Positions 32,113-40,118 of a stretch of 64,000 bases of DNA are shown here, in pieces. The DNA lies in NCBI RefSeq assembly GCF_900114015.1, contig NZ_FORN01000013.1:48614-112613 (forward strand), written 5' to 3'. The stretch comes from Caulobacter sp. UNC279MFTsu5.1. GTDB taxonomy: Bacteria > Pseudomonadota > Alphaproteobacteria > Caulobacterales > Caulobacteraceae. Both the position numbers and the translations under genes were made by a program. The notes under the pieces were generated by a model that searched no databases, was not told where the DNA came from, and saw only the letters and a program-made list of their open reading frames with translations. Each line of letters opens with the position of its first letter. Positions within the stretch are counted from its first letter, which is position 1.

Positions 32113-33360
32113 ATGTCCGCCCCCGCCCTGTCCCGTCCATCCGCCCAGGCCGCGTTGATCCGCACCCTTGCGCCGCGCGCGCTGAAGGTCGTGGTCGAGG
32201 CGCATCTGCGCTACCTGAAGGGGCTGCCGGGGGGCGCGCGCGCCAACCTCTCCTATGTGGATCTCGACAACGCCGATCTGGAGGGCGTCGACCTTTCCGA
32301 GGCCGACCTGACCGGCGTGCGCCTGTCCGGCGCGCTGCTGTCACGCGCCACCCTGGCGCGGGCCACGCTGTATGGGGCCGACCTGCGCGACGCCGACCTG
32401 CGCCAGGCGAACCTGTCGCGCAGCGACCTGCGCGGCGCCTGCCTGCGTGGGGCCAATCTTGGCGGCGCCGACCTTTCCAACTGCGACCTGAGAGAAGGCG
32501 TCATCGCCACCCAGAACAGCCTTGAAGGCTTCAGGATCCTGCAGCACCGGACCCGGCGCGGCGAGCTGGAGCACGCCCTGACGCAGGGCGCGCGGCTGGA
32601 CGGCGCCCAGGTCGGCGACGCCTTCGCCCGGGTCGCCGACCTGACCGACGCCGACCTGGCCGGGGTCAGCCTGAAGGGCGCCCGCCTGAACCGCGCGACG
32701 CTGGACGGCGCCAACCTGTCCCAGGCCAATCTCTACAACGCCGACCTCGGCGGCGCTTCGCTGCGCCGGACGGTGCTGGCCGGCGCCGACCTGGCCGGGG
32801 CCACCTTCGAGGGCGCCGACCTGACGCAGGTGCTGCGCGCGCCGCCGCCCATCGTCTATGTCGACGACGAACCCCTGCACGAGATCCTCGAGGCGCACGA
32901 ACTGTATGTGACCAGCGACGGGCGCGACGGCGCGATCGGCCGGGCTCCGGCGGTCGACTTCCGGCCGCTGAAGCGGCTGCGCGGCCGGCGGCTGGCCGGC
33001 TTGTCGGCCCCGGGCGCGATCTTCTTCGGCATGGACCTGGAGACCGTCCAGCTGCAGGGCGCCAACCTGGCGGAGGCCGACCTGCGCGGGGTCAATCTGC
33101 GCGGGGCCGACCTGCGTGGCGCCCGGCTGGTGGGCGCCCAGCTGTCGCGGGCCGACCTGTCCGGCGCGAAGCTGGGGCCGCTGACCATCGCCCCGGGCCG
33201 CGTCCTGCGCACCGACCTCAGCCGCGCCGCCCTGCATGGCGCCGACCTGACCGGCGCCAGCGCCCGTCGGGTGCGCCTGATCGACGCCGACCTGACGCGG
33301 TGCCGGCTGGAAGGGTGCGACCTGACGAGCGCCGAGTTGCCCGAGGGGTTCGAGGGGTAG
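32113..33360 (+). CDS. Pentapeptide-repeat protein
   Basis: 415 residues from ATG 32113. Long runs of A(D/N)LXX repeats occur at about residues 45-130, 165-240 and 305-410, predicting right-handed quadrilateral beta-helix stacks. They are interrupted at about 131-164 (QNSLEGFRILQHRTRRGELE) and 243-306 (PPPIVYVDDEPLHEILEAHE). No signal peptide. Some relatives mimic DNA and protect gyrase; that cannot be claimed here. Downstream of corA on the same strand. Confidence 0.9.
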   Translation: MSAPALSRPSAQAALIRTLAPRALKVVVEAHLRYLKGLPGGARANLSYVDLDNADLEGVDLSEADLTGVRLSGALLSRATLARATLYGADLRDADLRQANLSRSDLRGACLRGANLGGADLSNCDLREGVIATQNSLEGFRILQHRTRRGELEHALTQGARLDGAQVGDAFARVADLTDADLAGVSLKGARLNRATLDGANLSQANLYNADLGGASLRRTVLAGADLAGATFEGADLTQVLRAPPPIVYVDDEPLHEILEAHELYVTSDGRDGAIGRAPAVDFRPLKRLRGRRLAGLSAPGAIFFGMDLETVQLQGANLAEADLRGVNLRGADLRGARLVGAQLSRADLSGAKLGPLTIAPGRVLRTDLSRAALHGADLTGASARRVRLIDADLTRCRLEGCDLTSAELPEGFEG

Positions 33361-33422
33361 GGCTCCCAGCCATATCGACGACCCAAGTTCGGTGTCATCC
33401 CGGAAGCCTCGAGCCCGCGCCC

Positions 33423-34277
33423 CTACATCCGCTTCTTCAGCGGCACGAGGTCCGGATAGACCGGTTCTCGGCCCTGGGCCTTGGCCTGGAAGGCCTCCAT
33501 CATGTGCGGCGGCGAGAACATGCCGGTCTGCCAGGTGGCGATGTAGTCCAGCCCGTCCTTGATCGAGTGGTCGCGGGCGTAGTTGATCATCACCTTGCTG
33601 CCGGCCACGGCCAGAGGCGACTTGGCGGCGATCTCGCGGGCCGTTTCCAGGGCGTGGGCGACGACCTCTTCGTGGGTGTCGAACACCTCGTTGACCAGGC
33701 CGATGTCACGCGCCCGCGCGGCTGGAAGCCGCCGGCCCGTATAAGCGAGCTCGCGCACCCAGCCCTCGGGGATCAGCTTGCACAGGCGCGGGAAGGTGCC
33801 GACGTCGGCGGTCATGCCGATATTGATCTCGTGGATCGTGAAGAAGGCGTCGGCGCTGGCGTAGCGGATGTCGCAGGCGCTGGTGAGGTCGACCGCCCCG
33901 CCGATGCAGCCGCCCTGGATGGCGGCGATCACCGGCATTCGCGCCTCGTCCAGGCAGCTGAACGTGTCCTGCAGGTGGTGGACGTGGCGGCGGAAGCTCT
34001 CGGCGGCCACGAAGCGGTCGGCGGGCTCGCCCCCGGTCACGCCCTCGCCGTCGGTGAACACCGACAGGTCCATGCCGGCGCAGAAATGCTTGCCGGTCGA
34101 GGAGATGACGATGCAGCGGGCGCGGGCGTTGTCGTCGATGTCGCGGACGATGGCCGGCAGTTCGTTCCAGAACGCCCGGGTCATGGTGTTGAGAGCTTCG
34201 GGGCGTTTCAGGCGCAGATGCGCGACGCCTGTCTCGATCTCGACATCGAAGCAGCTATAGTCTGGTTTGTCCCGCAC
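33423..34277 (-). CDS. Crotonase; probable delta3,5-delta2,4-dienoyl-CoA isomerase
   Basis: 284 residues from GTG 34277, chosen because AAGGGAG lies just upstream; a longer GTG start at 34304 would include that site. The crotonase fold has LKRPEALNTM, the oxyanion block GKHFCAGMDLS and GGCIGGAVDLTSACDIRYAS. Three acidic residues that mark dienoyl-CoA isomerases (ECH1 type) are present: the Asp of AVDL, the Glu of HEINIG and the Asp of TADVGTFPRL. This supports isomerisation of 3,5-dienoyl-CoA during beta-oxidation of odd-position unsaturated fatty acids rather than simple hydration. Not in an operon with other beta-oxidation genes. Confidence 0.85.
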   Translation of the reverse strand: MRDKPDYSCFDVEIETGVAHLRLKRPEALNTMTRAFWNELPAIVRDIDDNARARCIVISSTGKHFCAGMDLSVFTDGEGVTGGEPADRFVAAESFRRHVHHLQDTFSCLDEARMPVIAAIQGGCIGGAVDLTSACDIRYASADAFFTIHEINIGMTADVGTFPRLCKLIPEGWVRELAYTGRRLPAARARDIGLVNEVFDTHEEVVAHALETAREIAAKSPLAVAGSKVMINYARDHSIKDGLDYIATWQTGMFSPPHMMEAFQAKAQGREPVYPDLVPLKKRM

Positions 34278-34332
34278 GCTCGTTTCTCCCTTATCGTTGA
34301 TCACTTTGTATCACGGGGGCGTCGGACGCCAA

Positions 34333-34388
34333 CCGGCCTTCATCCGAAGGCCGGAAGTCTTGCTTTTACGGGCTTTCTTCGAAGGCCC
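34333..34388 (+). promoter_or_regulatory. Four-arm leader with alternative hairpins
   Basis: Arms CCGGCCTTC (34333-34341), GAAGGCCGG (34346-34354), GGGCTTTC (34370-34377) and GAAGGCCC (34381-34388). Adjacent arms pair as 1-2 and 3-4, but 2-3 and 1-4 also pair, so two exclusive folds exist. The Shine-Dalgarno AAGGAGA follows about 10 bases later. Confidence 0.5.
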
Positions 34389-34415
34389 GCCGCCTCGCAA
34401 AGGAGACCTTCCCCC

Positions 34416-35207
34416 ATGGTCAGACATTCCATCGCCACCACCCTGTCGGTCGGCGCCGTTCTCGCCTCGCTGGTCGCCGCGCCGCTGCCGGCGGCGGCCC
34501 AGTCCAAGGGGATCAGCGGCCTGTTCGGCTGCGAGGGCTCGGGCAAGAAGCAGGAAGGCGGGGCCCTGATCGGCGCCGCGGCCGGCGCCCTGGTCGGCCG
34601 CGCGGTCAGCAAGAATGAAAAGACCCTGGGCACCGTGCTGGGCGCGGCGGCCGGGGCGGCGGCCGGGGCCTATATCGGCTGCCGCATGCAGTCGACCGAC
34701 CAGGCCATGGCCCAGCAGGCCACCAAGCGCGCCCTGGACAGCGGCCGCTCGGAGACCTGGAGCAATTCGCGGACCGGCGCCTCGGGCCGCATCGACGTGG
34801 TGTCCTCGTCCTACGGCCCGCCGATCAGCGGCGACCAGCTGCGCTTCGAACGCGGCGTCCAGGTGCTGCGCAGCTACGACGCCGTCGGCGGCGACTACAC
34901 CGCCCGCGGGACCGCCAACCTGCGTTCGGGCCCCTCGACCACCGGCAAGGTGGTCGGCAAGCTGTCGGCCGGCGAGCGGGTCGAGGTGCTGGGCGGCGCG
35001 CCGAACAGCAACTGGCTGCTGGTGGGCCGCAACGGCTACGGCGTCGGCTATGTCTCGGCCGCGCTGCTGAACCAGAGCGGCTATGGCCCGGAAGCCAGCT
35101 GCCGGGTCATCAACGCCTCGATCAGCACCCGCAACGACCGCCCGACCACCGAGCGCTACAGCGCCTGCAAGGACGATCGCGGCGAGTGGCAGCTGACGGC
35201 GGCGTAG
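34416..35207 (+). CDS. Exported glycine-zipper / SH3 domain protein
   Basis: 263 residues from ATG 34416. The signal peptide ends at LPAAAQ (about residue 29). A glycine-zipper segment (ALIGAAAGALVGRAV and VLGAAAGAAAGAYIG, about 50-90) can insert in or line the outer membrane. A bacterial SH3 domain (TARGTANLRSGPSTTGKVVG ... SAGERVEVLG) binds wall peptides or proteins. Likely an envelope structural protein. Well-placed AAGGAGA ribosome binding site; a structured leader precedes it. Confidence 0.85.
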   Translation: MVRHSIATTLSVGAVLASLVAAPLPAAAQSKGISGLFGCEGSGKKQEGGALIGAAAGALVGRAVSKNEKTLGTVLGAAAGAAAGAYIGCRMQSTDQAMAQQATKRALDSGRSETWSNSRTGASGRIDVVSSSYGPPISGDQLRFERGVQVLRSYDAVGGDYTARGTANLRSGPSTTGKVVGKLSAGERVEVLGGAPNSNWLLVGRNGYGVGYVSAALLNQSGYGPEASCRVINASISTRNDRPTTERYSACKDDRGEWQLTAA

Positions 35208-35218
35208 AGGCGACGTCC

Positions 35219-35334
35219 CACTTGCCCCCTACGGGCCTTCGGCCGTCTTCCCCCAGAGGGGGAAGAGTCTGAAGCGCGAGGCTCCGCCCCCTGTGGGGGC
35301 GGACGACCGCGAAGCGGTCCGGTGGGGGCAAGTG
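35219..35334. repeat. Intergenic long inverted repeat (CACTTGCCCCC family)
   Basis: Ends CACTTGCCCCC and GGGGGCAAGTG pair. Internal hairpins CTTCCCCCAGAGGGGGAAG and GCCCCCTGTGGGGGC lie between, and GACCGCGAAGCGGTC is a further stem. Occupies nearly all of the gap between two plus-strand genes. Confidence 0.82.
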
Positions 35335-35402
35335 CGGACTCCCAAACGGCCGCGGTCGCGCCTACGTTAGGCGCCAGCAGCCGCAACAGGAGCCTGATCG
35401 CC

Positions 35403-36329
35403 ATGGACGCGGCCGTCTTCCGAGAACCCCGCCGACGCTTCATCCCGATCGCCAGCCGCGCCGGGGCCGGCGAGATGGCGGTTCTGGAGTTCGGTCCCGC
35501 CGACCGGCCGGTCGACGTGGTCTTCGTCCACGCCAACGGCTTCAACGGCCAGACCTACCGCGCCCTGCTGGCCCCGCTGTCGGCCGGCCTGCGGATCCTG
35601 GCGGTCGACCAACGCGGCCACGGCTCCAGCCGCCTGGCGGCCGATCCCGACCATCGCCGCAATTGGCTGGACCTGCGCGACGACCTGCTGGCCCTGCTGG
35701 CCGCCCTGGACCAGGGGCCGGTGGTGCTGGCCGGCCATTCGATGGGCGGCACGGTCAGCCTGCTGGCCGCCGCAGCCGCGCCTGGAGCGGTGCGCGGCCT
35801 CGTCCTGCTGGATCCGGTGATCATGCCGCGGATCATGGCCTTCTACGCCCACATGCCCTGGACCTCCGGGGCGCTGTGGCGGCATCTGCCGCTCGTGCAG
35901 GGCGCCCTGCGCCGCCGGGCGGTGTTCGACAATCGCGAGGCCGCCTTCAGCGCCTATCGCGGGCGGGGGGCGTTCAGGACCTGGCCCGAGACGATGCTGG
36001 CCGACTATGTCGGCGGCGGCTTCAAGGATCGCGACGACGGCAAGGTCGAGCTGGCCTGCGCCCCGGCCTGGGAGGCCTCCAACTACAGCGCACAGGCCCA
36101 TAACCCCTGGCGGGCCATGGGCGCCATCCGCTGCCCGGCCCGGCTGCTCAAGGCCGAGAAGGGCTCGACCGCCCATGTCGGCGACGGCGCGGGCCTGATG
36201 CGGCGGCATCCGTCGATCCGTGTGGAGACGGTGGCCGGCGCCGGCCACTTCCTGCCGATGGAGCGACCGGATTTGGCGCGGGAGGCGATCTTCGAGATGG
36301 CGGCGGGGCAGAGCGTCCTCCCCCAATAG
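35403..36329 (+). CDS. Alpha/beta hydrolase
   Basis: 308 residues from ATG 35403. Oxyanion segment HANGFNGQTY, nucleophile elbow GHSMGGT (Ser), Asp-containing strand VLLDPV and C-terminal GAGHFLPMERPD (catalytic His) make a complete triad. VDQRGHGSS after the second strand is typical of the lipase/esterase-like class. Substrate unknown. Convergent with the thioesterase gene eight bases downstream. Confidence 0.88.
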   Translation: MDAAVFREPRRRFIPIASRAGAGEMAVLEFGPADRPVDVVFVHANGFNGQTYRALLAPLSAGLRILAVDQRGHGSSRLAADPDHRRNWLDLRDDLLALLAALDQGPVVLAGHSMGGTVSLLAAAAAPGAVRGLVLLDPVIMPRIMAFYAHMPWTSGALWRHLPLVQGALRRRAVFDNREAAFSAYRGRGAFRTWPETMLADYVGGGFKDRDDGKVELACAPAWEASNYSAQAHNPWRAMGAIRCPARLLKAEKGSTAHVGDGAGLMRRHPSIRVETVAGAGHFLPMERPDLAREAIFEMAAGQSVLPQ

Positions 36330-36337
36330 GAGAGGGT

Positions 36338-37285
36338 TTAAAGCGCCAGTCCCGCCACCGCCGCCTTCCCCAGTTCCGCCCGCGCCGCCGCGCTGATCGG
36401 CACGACCTTGCGCGCGTCGAGGTCGAAGGTGATCGCCATGGCCTCCGACGTGCCCCAGGGCTGGCCGGTGGTCGGATCGAGCATCCAGTGGACCACCCGC
36501 ATCGCCTGGCCCTCGGTCCCGACCAGACCCGAGCGCAGCTCGACCCGGTCACCGGCCCGGGGCCAGGCCAGCTGGACCAGGCGGTATTCCAGCACCGCCC
36601 CGCCGACCCGCGCCGGTCTGGGCTCGGCCTGGGCGACCACGACGTCGCGGAACGGGCCGATGAAGGCCCCGATGCCGTCCGAGACCCGGCCGATGAACTG
36701 CTCGGCCCGCATTCGTCCGAACACGTCGCAATCGACCGGCGACAGGGCGCCCAGGCCGATCCGCTTGAGGCCCAAGGCGTCGGCGCGGGCCAGGCCCGCG
36801 GTCGGTTCGAACGGCGACAGGTCCAGACTCCGGGCCCGGGCCTGTTCGGGAACCTCGACCTTCAGGGCCGCCGCCCGCTCGTGAACGACCCTCGGCCAGG
36901 GGAAGGCCTCGCCCTCGCGCGGGGTGACGTGGGCGATCGTGGTCTGGAAAGTCGCCGCCAGCCGGCCGGTGGCGGTGTGGACCAAGAGCTGCAGCACCCG
37001 CGCCTCGGTGTCGGTGATCGCGATCACCCCGCCCAGCATGTGCAGGGCCGCCCCCGCATGGGCCTCGCGCAGGAAGCGGATGTGCTGCTCGCGGACCACC
37101 AGGGTGGCGTTGGCCCAGGGCGAGAAGGCGTGCGGCAGGCCCAGCTCGGCCGCCAGCCCCGCCAAGCCCTCCATGGCCCGGGTGACGTAGAAGCGCACGT
37201 TCATGTGCCCCATCTCGTCGCAGTCCCAGGTGTTGACCCCGCCGCGCCAGATCTCGACGCCGGGAAGGGGCTCGGTGGGCGTCAT
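36338..37285 (-). CDS. Double-hotdog acyl-CoA thioesterase-like protein
   Basis: 315 residues from ATG 37285. Two 4HBT hotdog domains: NTWDCDEMGHMNVRFYVT opens the first, with the family's Asp and HMN, and SPVDCDVFGRMRAEQFIG opens the second. The protein probably hydrolyses acyl-CoA in the cytoplasm; chain-length preference cannot be read. Downstream of the Fur-family gene on the same strand, 116 bases away. Confidence 0.85.
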   Translation of the reverse strand: MTPTEPLPGVEIWRGGVNTWDCDEMGHMNVRFYVTRAMEGLAGLAAELGLPHAFSPWANATLVVREQHIRFLREAHAGAALHMLGGVIAITDTEARVLQLLVHTATGRLAATFQTTIAHVTPREGEAFPWPRVVHERAAALKVEVPEQARARSLDLSPFEPTAGLARADALGLKRIGLGALSPVDCDVFGRMRAEQFIGRVSDGIGAFIGPFRDVVVAQAEPRPARVGGAVLEYRLVQLAWPRAGDRVELRSGLVGTEGQAMRVVHWMLDPTTGQPWGTSEAMAITFDLDARKVVPISAAARAELGKAAVAGLAL

Positions 37286-37401
37286 GGGGCGGAGGTCCGG
37301 GATGGGGTGAACGATTGTTCGAACCCTAGCGGGGTTCGCGGCGGTTGGACAATGACCCGTGGGGACGTTTGAATCCCTCTCTCTTGGAGAGAGGGGGTCT
37401 C

Positions 37402-37887
37402 TTAGCCCCGGCAATCCGCGCACAGTCCGTGCGCCTCGATCGTCACGCCGGTCAGGGCGTAGCCGGCGGCGGCGCCGGCGGCGATGATCTCGGCGCTGGC
37501 CTTGGGCTCGATCTCGCGCGTGGCGCCGCAACAGTCGCAGATCAGGAAGGCGGCGGCGTGGCCGTCGGCCTCCCTGCGGCAGGCGACATAGGCGTTGAGG
37601 CTCTCGATGCGGTGGGCGAAGCCCTGTTTTTCAAGGAAGTCCAGCGCCCGGTAGACGGTCGGCGGCTTCGCGGGCGGACCATCAATGGCGAAGCTGGCGA
37701 TCAGGTCGTAGGCCTTCACCGGCTGGCCGGCGGTCAGCAGCAGTTCCAGCACCCGGCGGCGCGGGGCGGTCAGGCGCTGGTCGGCGGCGGCGCAGCGCGC
37801 CTCGGCGGCGGCCAGCTCGGCTTCGAGGGCGGAACCGGCGACGCCGTGGTTGTGGTGATCGTGGTCGCACGCGGCATGATGGGCCAT
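37402..37887 (-). CDS. zur: Fur family regulator, probably Zur
   Basis: 161 residues from ATG 37887. The His-rich start (MAHHAACDHDHHNHG), winged helix with PPTVYRALDFLEKQGFAHRI, ICDCCGATREI and the C-terminal ADCRG give the two structural CxxC pairs. The pattern and the His-rich tail favour the zinc sensor Zur over Fur. It would bind DNA when zinc-loaded and repress zinc uptake. No znu genes are adjacent, so targets lie elsewhere. Confidence 0.85.
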   Translation of the reverse strand: MAHHAACDHDHHNHGVAGSALEAELAAAEARCAAADQRLTAPRRRVLELLLTAGQPVKAYDLIASFAIDGPPAKPPTVYRALDFLEKQGFAHRIESLNAYVACRREADGHAAAFLICDCCGATREIEPKASAEIIAAGAAAGYALTGVTIEAHGLCADCRG

Positions 37888-37950
37888 GGCCAACAGGTAG
37901 AGGGCCGAGCGGCCGCACGCAACCCGGTCCTCCCCCATGGGGGAGGGCCG

Positions 37951-38724
37951 TCAGTACGGCGGCTGGGCCAGCGTCGCCCTCTCGACCTCGCACCGGGCCG
38001 GGTCGGGGGCCGGCCCCGCCGCCCGGGCGGCGTCCAGCTCGCGGCCGACGGCGGCCAGGTCGGTCGCGAAGGCCGGCGAGGCGTCCAGGGCCGCGACCAG
38101 GGCGGTCGCGTTGATCCGCCCGGCCTCGACCGAGGAGGCGTTGTGCACGCCGCAGACCACGCGGCTTTCGCCATAGGCCCTGGCCCGGGCCAGGATGGCC
38201 TGGGCCCGTTGCGGCTGGGCCTTGGCCAGGACCAGGCCGATGGTCCAGCCCCAGGTGGCGTGGCCGGACGGATAGTCCGGGGTCAGGGCGGTGATCAGGC
38301 CGCTGCGCACGCAGATCGCGCCGGGCGCCGTCTGGTAAGGGCGCTTGCGGTCGTAGAGCCGCTTGGGGGCCGAGATGGCCGGACGCGCGTCGCGACCGAG
38401 CCGCTGCAGCATGGCCGCCAGCCGGGGCGTGGCCTGGCGGCTGGGCGTCACGCCCAGGGCGCAGGCGTAGGCGTCCATGATCCTGGCCTCGCGGGCGTCC
38501 TGCTTGGCCAGCGACCAGCGCGGCGTGTCCTTCAACCGGCGCGTGGCCAGGAAGACGGCGCGATCCTGTTCGGCGGTCGCCGAGCCGGGCGGCGGGGGCG
38601 GCGGCACGGCTTGGCGCGCGTCATAGGTGCCCCTGGCGAGGTACGGAACGGCCTGCGATCCCGTCAGGCTGGCGCAGCCCGCCAGCACCAGGCCCGTCAT
38701 CCCGATCATCAACCAGACGCGCAT
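37951..38724 (-). CDS. PAP2-type class A acid phosphatase lipoprotein
   Basis: 257 residues from ATG 38724. Lipobox LVLAGC (about residue 18) predicts a lipid-anchored periplasmic enzyme. The three PAP2 motifs are present: KRLYDRKRPY, YPSGHATWGW and SRVVCGVHN, giving the phospho-His nucleophile and its partners. It releases phosphate from periplasmic monoesters (substrate not known). The start codon lies immediately after the hairpin that terminates the upstream gene. Confidence 0.88.
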   Translation of the reverse strand: MRVWLMIGMTGLVLAGCASLTGSQAVPYLARGTYDARQAVPPPPPPGSATAEQDRAVFLATRRLKDTPRWSLAKQDAREARIMDAYACALGVTPSRQATPRLAAMLQRLGRDARPAISAPKRLYDRKRPYQTAPGAICVRSGLITALTPDYPSGHATWGWTIGLVLAKAQPQRAQAILARARAYGESRVVCGVHNASSVEAGRINATALVAALDASPAFATDLAAVGRELDAARAAGPAPDPARCEVERATLAQPPY

Positions 38725-38758
38725 GAAAAAGGGTCCCCGAAGCAACTTCGGGGACCCT
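38725..38758 (-). terminator. Terminator abutting the PAP2 start codon
   Basis: On the minus strand AGGGTCCCCGAAG pairs perfectly with CTTCGGGGACCCT (13 bp, three-base loop), then five T, one C and ATG. It ends the upstream deoxyhypusine-synthase-like gene. The only Shine-Dalgarno-like GGGGA of the PAP2 gene is inside the stem. Confidence 0.85.
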
Positions 38759-38784
38759 GCAGTCTCAGTTCGTCCGTATCAAGC

Positions 38785-39837
38785 CTACTTGCCGAACAGC
38801 TTGTTCCAGCGCGGCTTCTCGCGGCCCTTCCAGTGCTCGCGGTGATAGGCGTCCGAGGCGATCAGCGGCACCACGGTGGTGGCTTCGGCGAACACCATCT
38901 GCTCGTAGGTGGTCGAGACCTTGCCCCACGAGGCGGCTTCCTTCAGCGTCGAGGAGCTGCAGGCGCCGTCGCGCACGTCGGCCACGGTGATCTGGATCGC
39001 GTACTTGTGCATGTCGGCCTCGACGCCGAGGATCTCGGCGCAGACCACGGTGTCCTGGGCGAAGTTCTTGGGCACGCCGCCGCCGACCATGAACAGGCCG
39101 GTGGTGCCGGCCGCGATCTTGATGTCGGTCAGTTCACGGAAGTCCGCGACCGCGTCGATCATCAGATAGGGCTGCTTGGCGGCGATGCGCTCCTTCTGGT
39201 GCTTGACCAGGCCAAAGCCCGCCGAGCTGTCGACGAAGGCCGGGCAGAAGATCGGCACGCCTTCCTCGTAGGCGGTCTGGATCAGCGAGCCGGGCTTCTT
39301 GGCGTTGCCTTCCGACAACCACTTGCCCATTTCCCAGATGAACTCGCGCGAGGAATAGGCGCGCGGCTCCAGGCGGTTGCAGATCTCCAGGATCGTGTGG
39401 TCGCAGTTCTGGAGCTCTTCCTCGTCGATATAGGTGTCGTAGATGCGGTCGATGTAGTTGTCGCGCAGCACGTTGTCGTCGACCGGGCCGGCGGCCTGGT
39501 AGTGCTTGAAGCCCAGGGCCTCGAAGAAGTCCATGTCGACGATGCTGGCGCCGGTGGCGACCACGGCGTCGATCATGCCGTTCTTCACCATGTCGCGGTA
39601 GACGTGCATGCAGCCGCCGGCCGAGGTCGAGCCGGCCAGGATCAGCCAGGGCGAGCAGCCCTTGTCGGCCAGGGCCATGTTGAGGATGTCGGCGGCGCGG
39701 GCGGTGTCGCGCGAGCTGAACGACATCTTGCGCATGGAGTCGATGATCGGACGGGCGTCGAACGACGTGATGTCGATGTGCTCGACGACGGTCTGGAGGA
39801 GCTCGGCCTTCTGGTTGTTCGGAACGGGAGCGTTCAT
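38785..39837 (-). CDS. Deoxyhypusine synthase-like protein (probable homospermidine synthase)
   Basis: 350 residues from ATG 39837. The fold is that of deoxyhypusine synthase (LAGSTSAGGCMHVYRDMVKN, GLFMVGGGVPKNFAQDT, Asp-rich EADMHKYAIQIT). The Lys that forms the enamine intermediate is kept in the SWGKV motif. Bacteria lack the eIF5A substrate. Family members in alphaproteobacteria are thought to transfer the aminobutyl group of putrescine to another amine and make homospermidine or spermidine-like polyamines. The adjacent upstream ornithine decarboxylase would supply putrescine. Own terminator at 38725-38758. Confidence 0.9.
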   Translation of the reverse strand: MNAPVPNNQKAELLQTVVEHIDITSFDARPIIDSMRKMSFSSRDTARAADILNMALADKGCSPWLILAGSTSAGGCMHVYRDMVKNGMIDAVVATGASIVDMDFFEALGFKHYQAAGPVDDNVLRDNYIDRIYDTYIDEEELQNCDHTILEICNRLEPRAYSSREFIWEMGKWLSEGNAKKPGSLIQTAYEEGVPIFCPAFVDSSAGFGLVKHQKERIAAKQPYLMIDAVADFRELTDIKIAAGTTGLFMVGGGVPKNFAQDTVVCAEILGVEADMHKYAIQITVADVRDGACSSSTLKEAASWGKVSTTYEQMVFAEATTVVPLIASDAYHREHWKGREKPRWNKLFGK

Positions 39838-40010
39838 CGCTTCGGTTTCCCTGACTTTGGACGCCCGTCGTTGATAGGGGCCGTCCACCGGGACGGAGCG
39901 ACCGGTGGGGGCAAACGTGAAATGCGGTTCGTATCCAAACGCTCGAGCGTTGGATGCGGCGCGCGGTTTAACTCAGATTTGTCGTGACGCTTAGTGACGA
40001 TTTCGCGTCG

Positions 40011-40111
40011 TGCGTCCTTCGAGGCCCGCTGCGCGGGCGCCTCAGGATGAGGGACTCAGAAAACGGTCCTCATCCTGAGGTGCGAGCCGAAGGCGAGCCT
40101 CGAAGGGCGCA
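40011..40111. repeat. Intergenic long inverted repeat (TCCTTCGAGGC family)
   Basis: TGCGTCCTTCGAGGC at the left pairs with GCCTCGAAGGGCGCA at the right (one mismatch), and CCTCAGGATGAGG pairs with CCTCATCCTGAGG inside. Ends seven bases from the ornithine decarboxylase stop. Internal GCCTCAGGATGAGG recalls the 4640-4725 element. Confidence 0.83.
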
Positions 40112-40118
40112 CTGCGTA

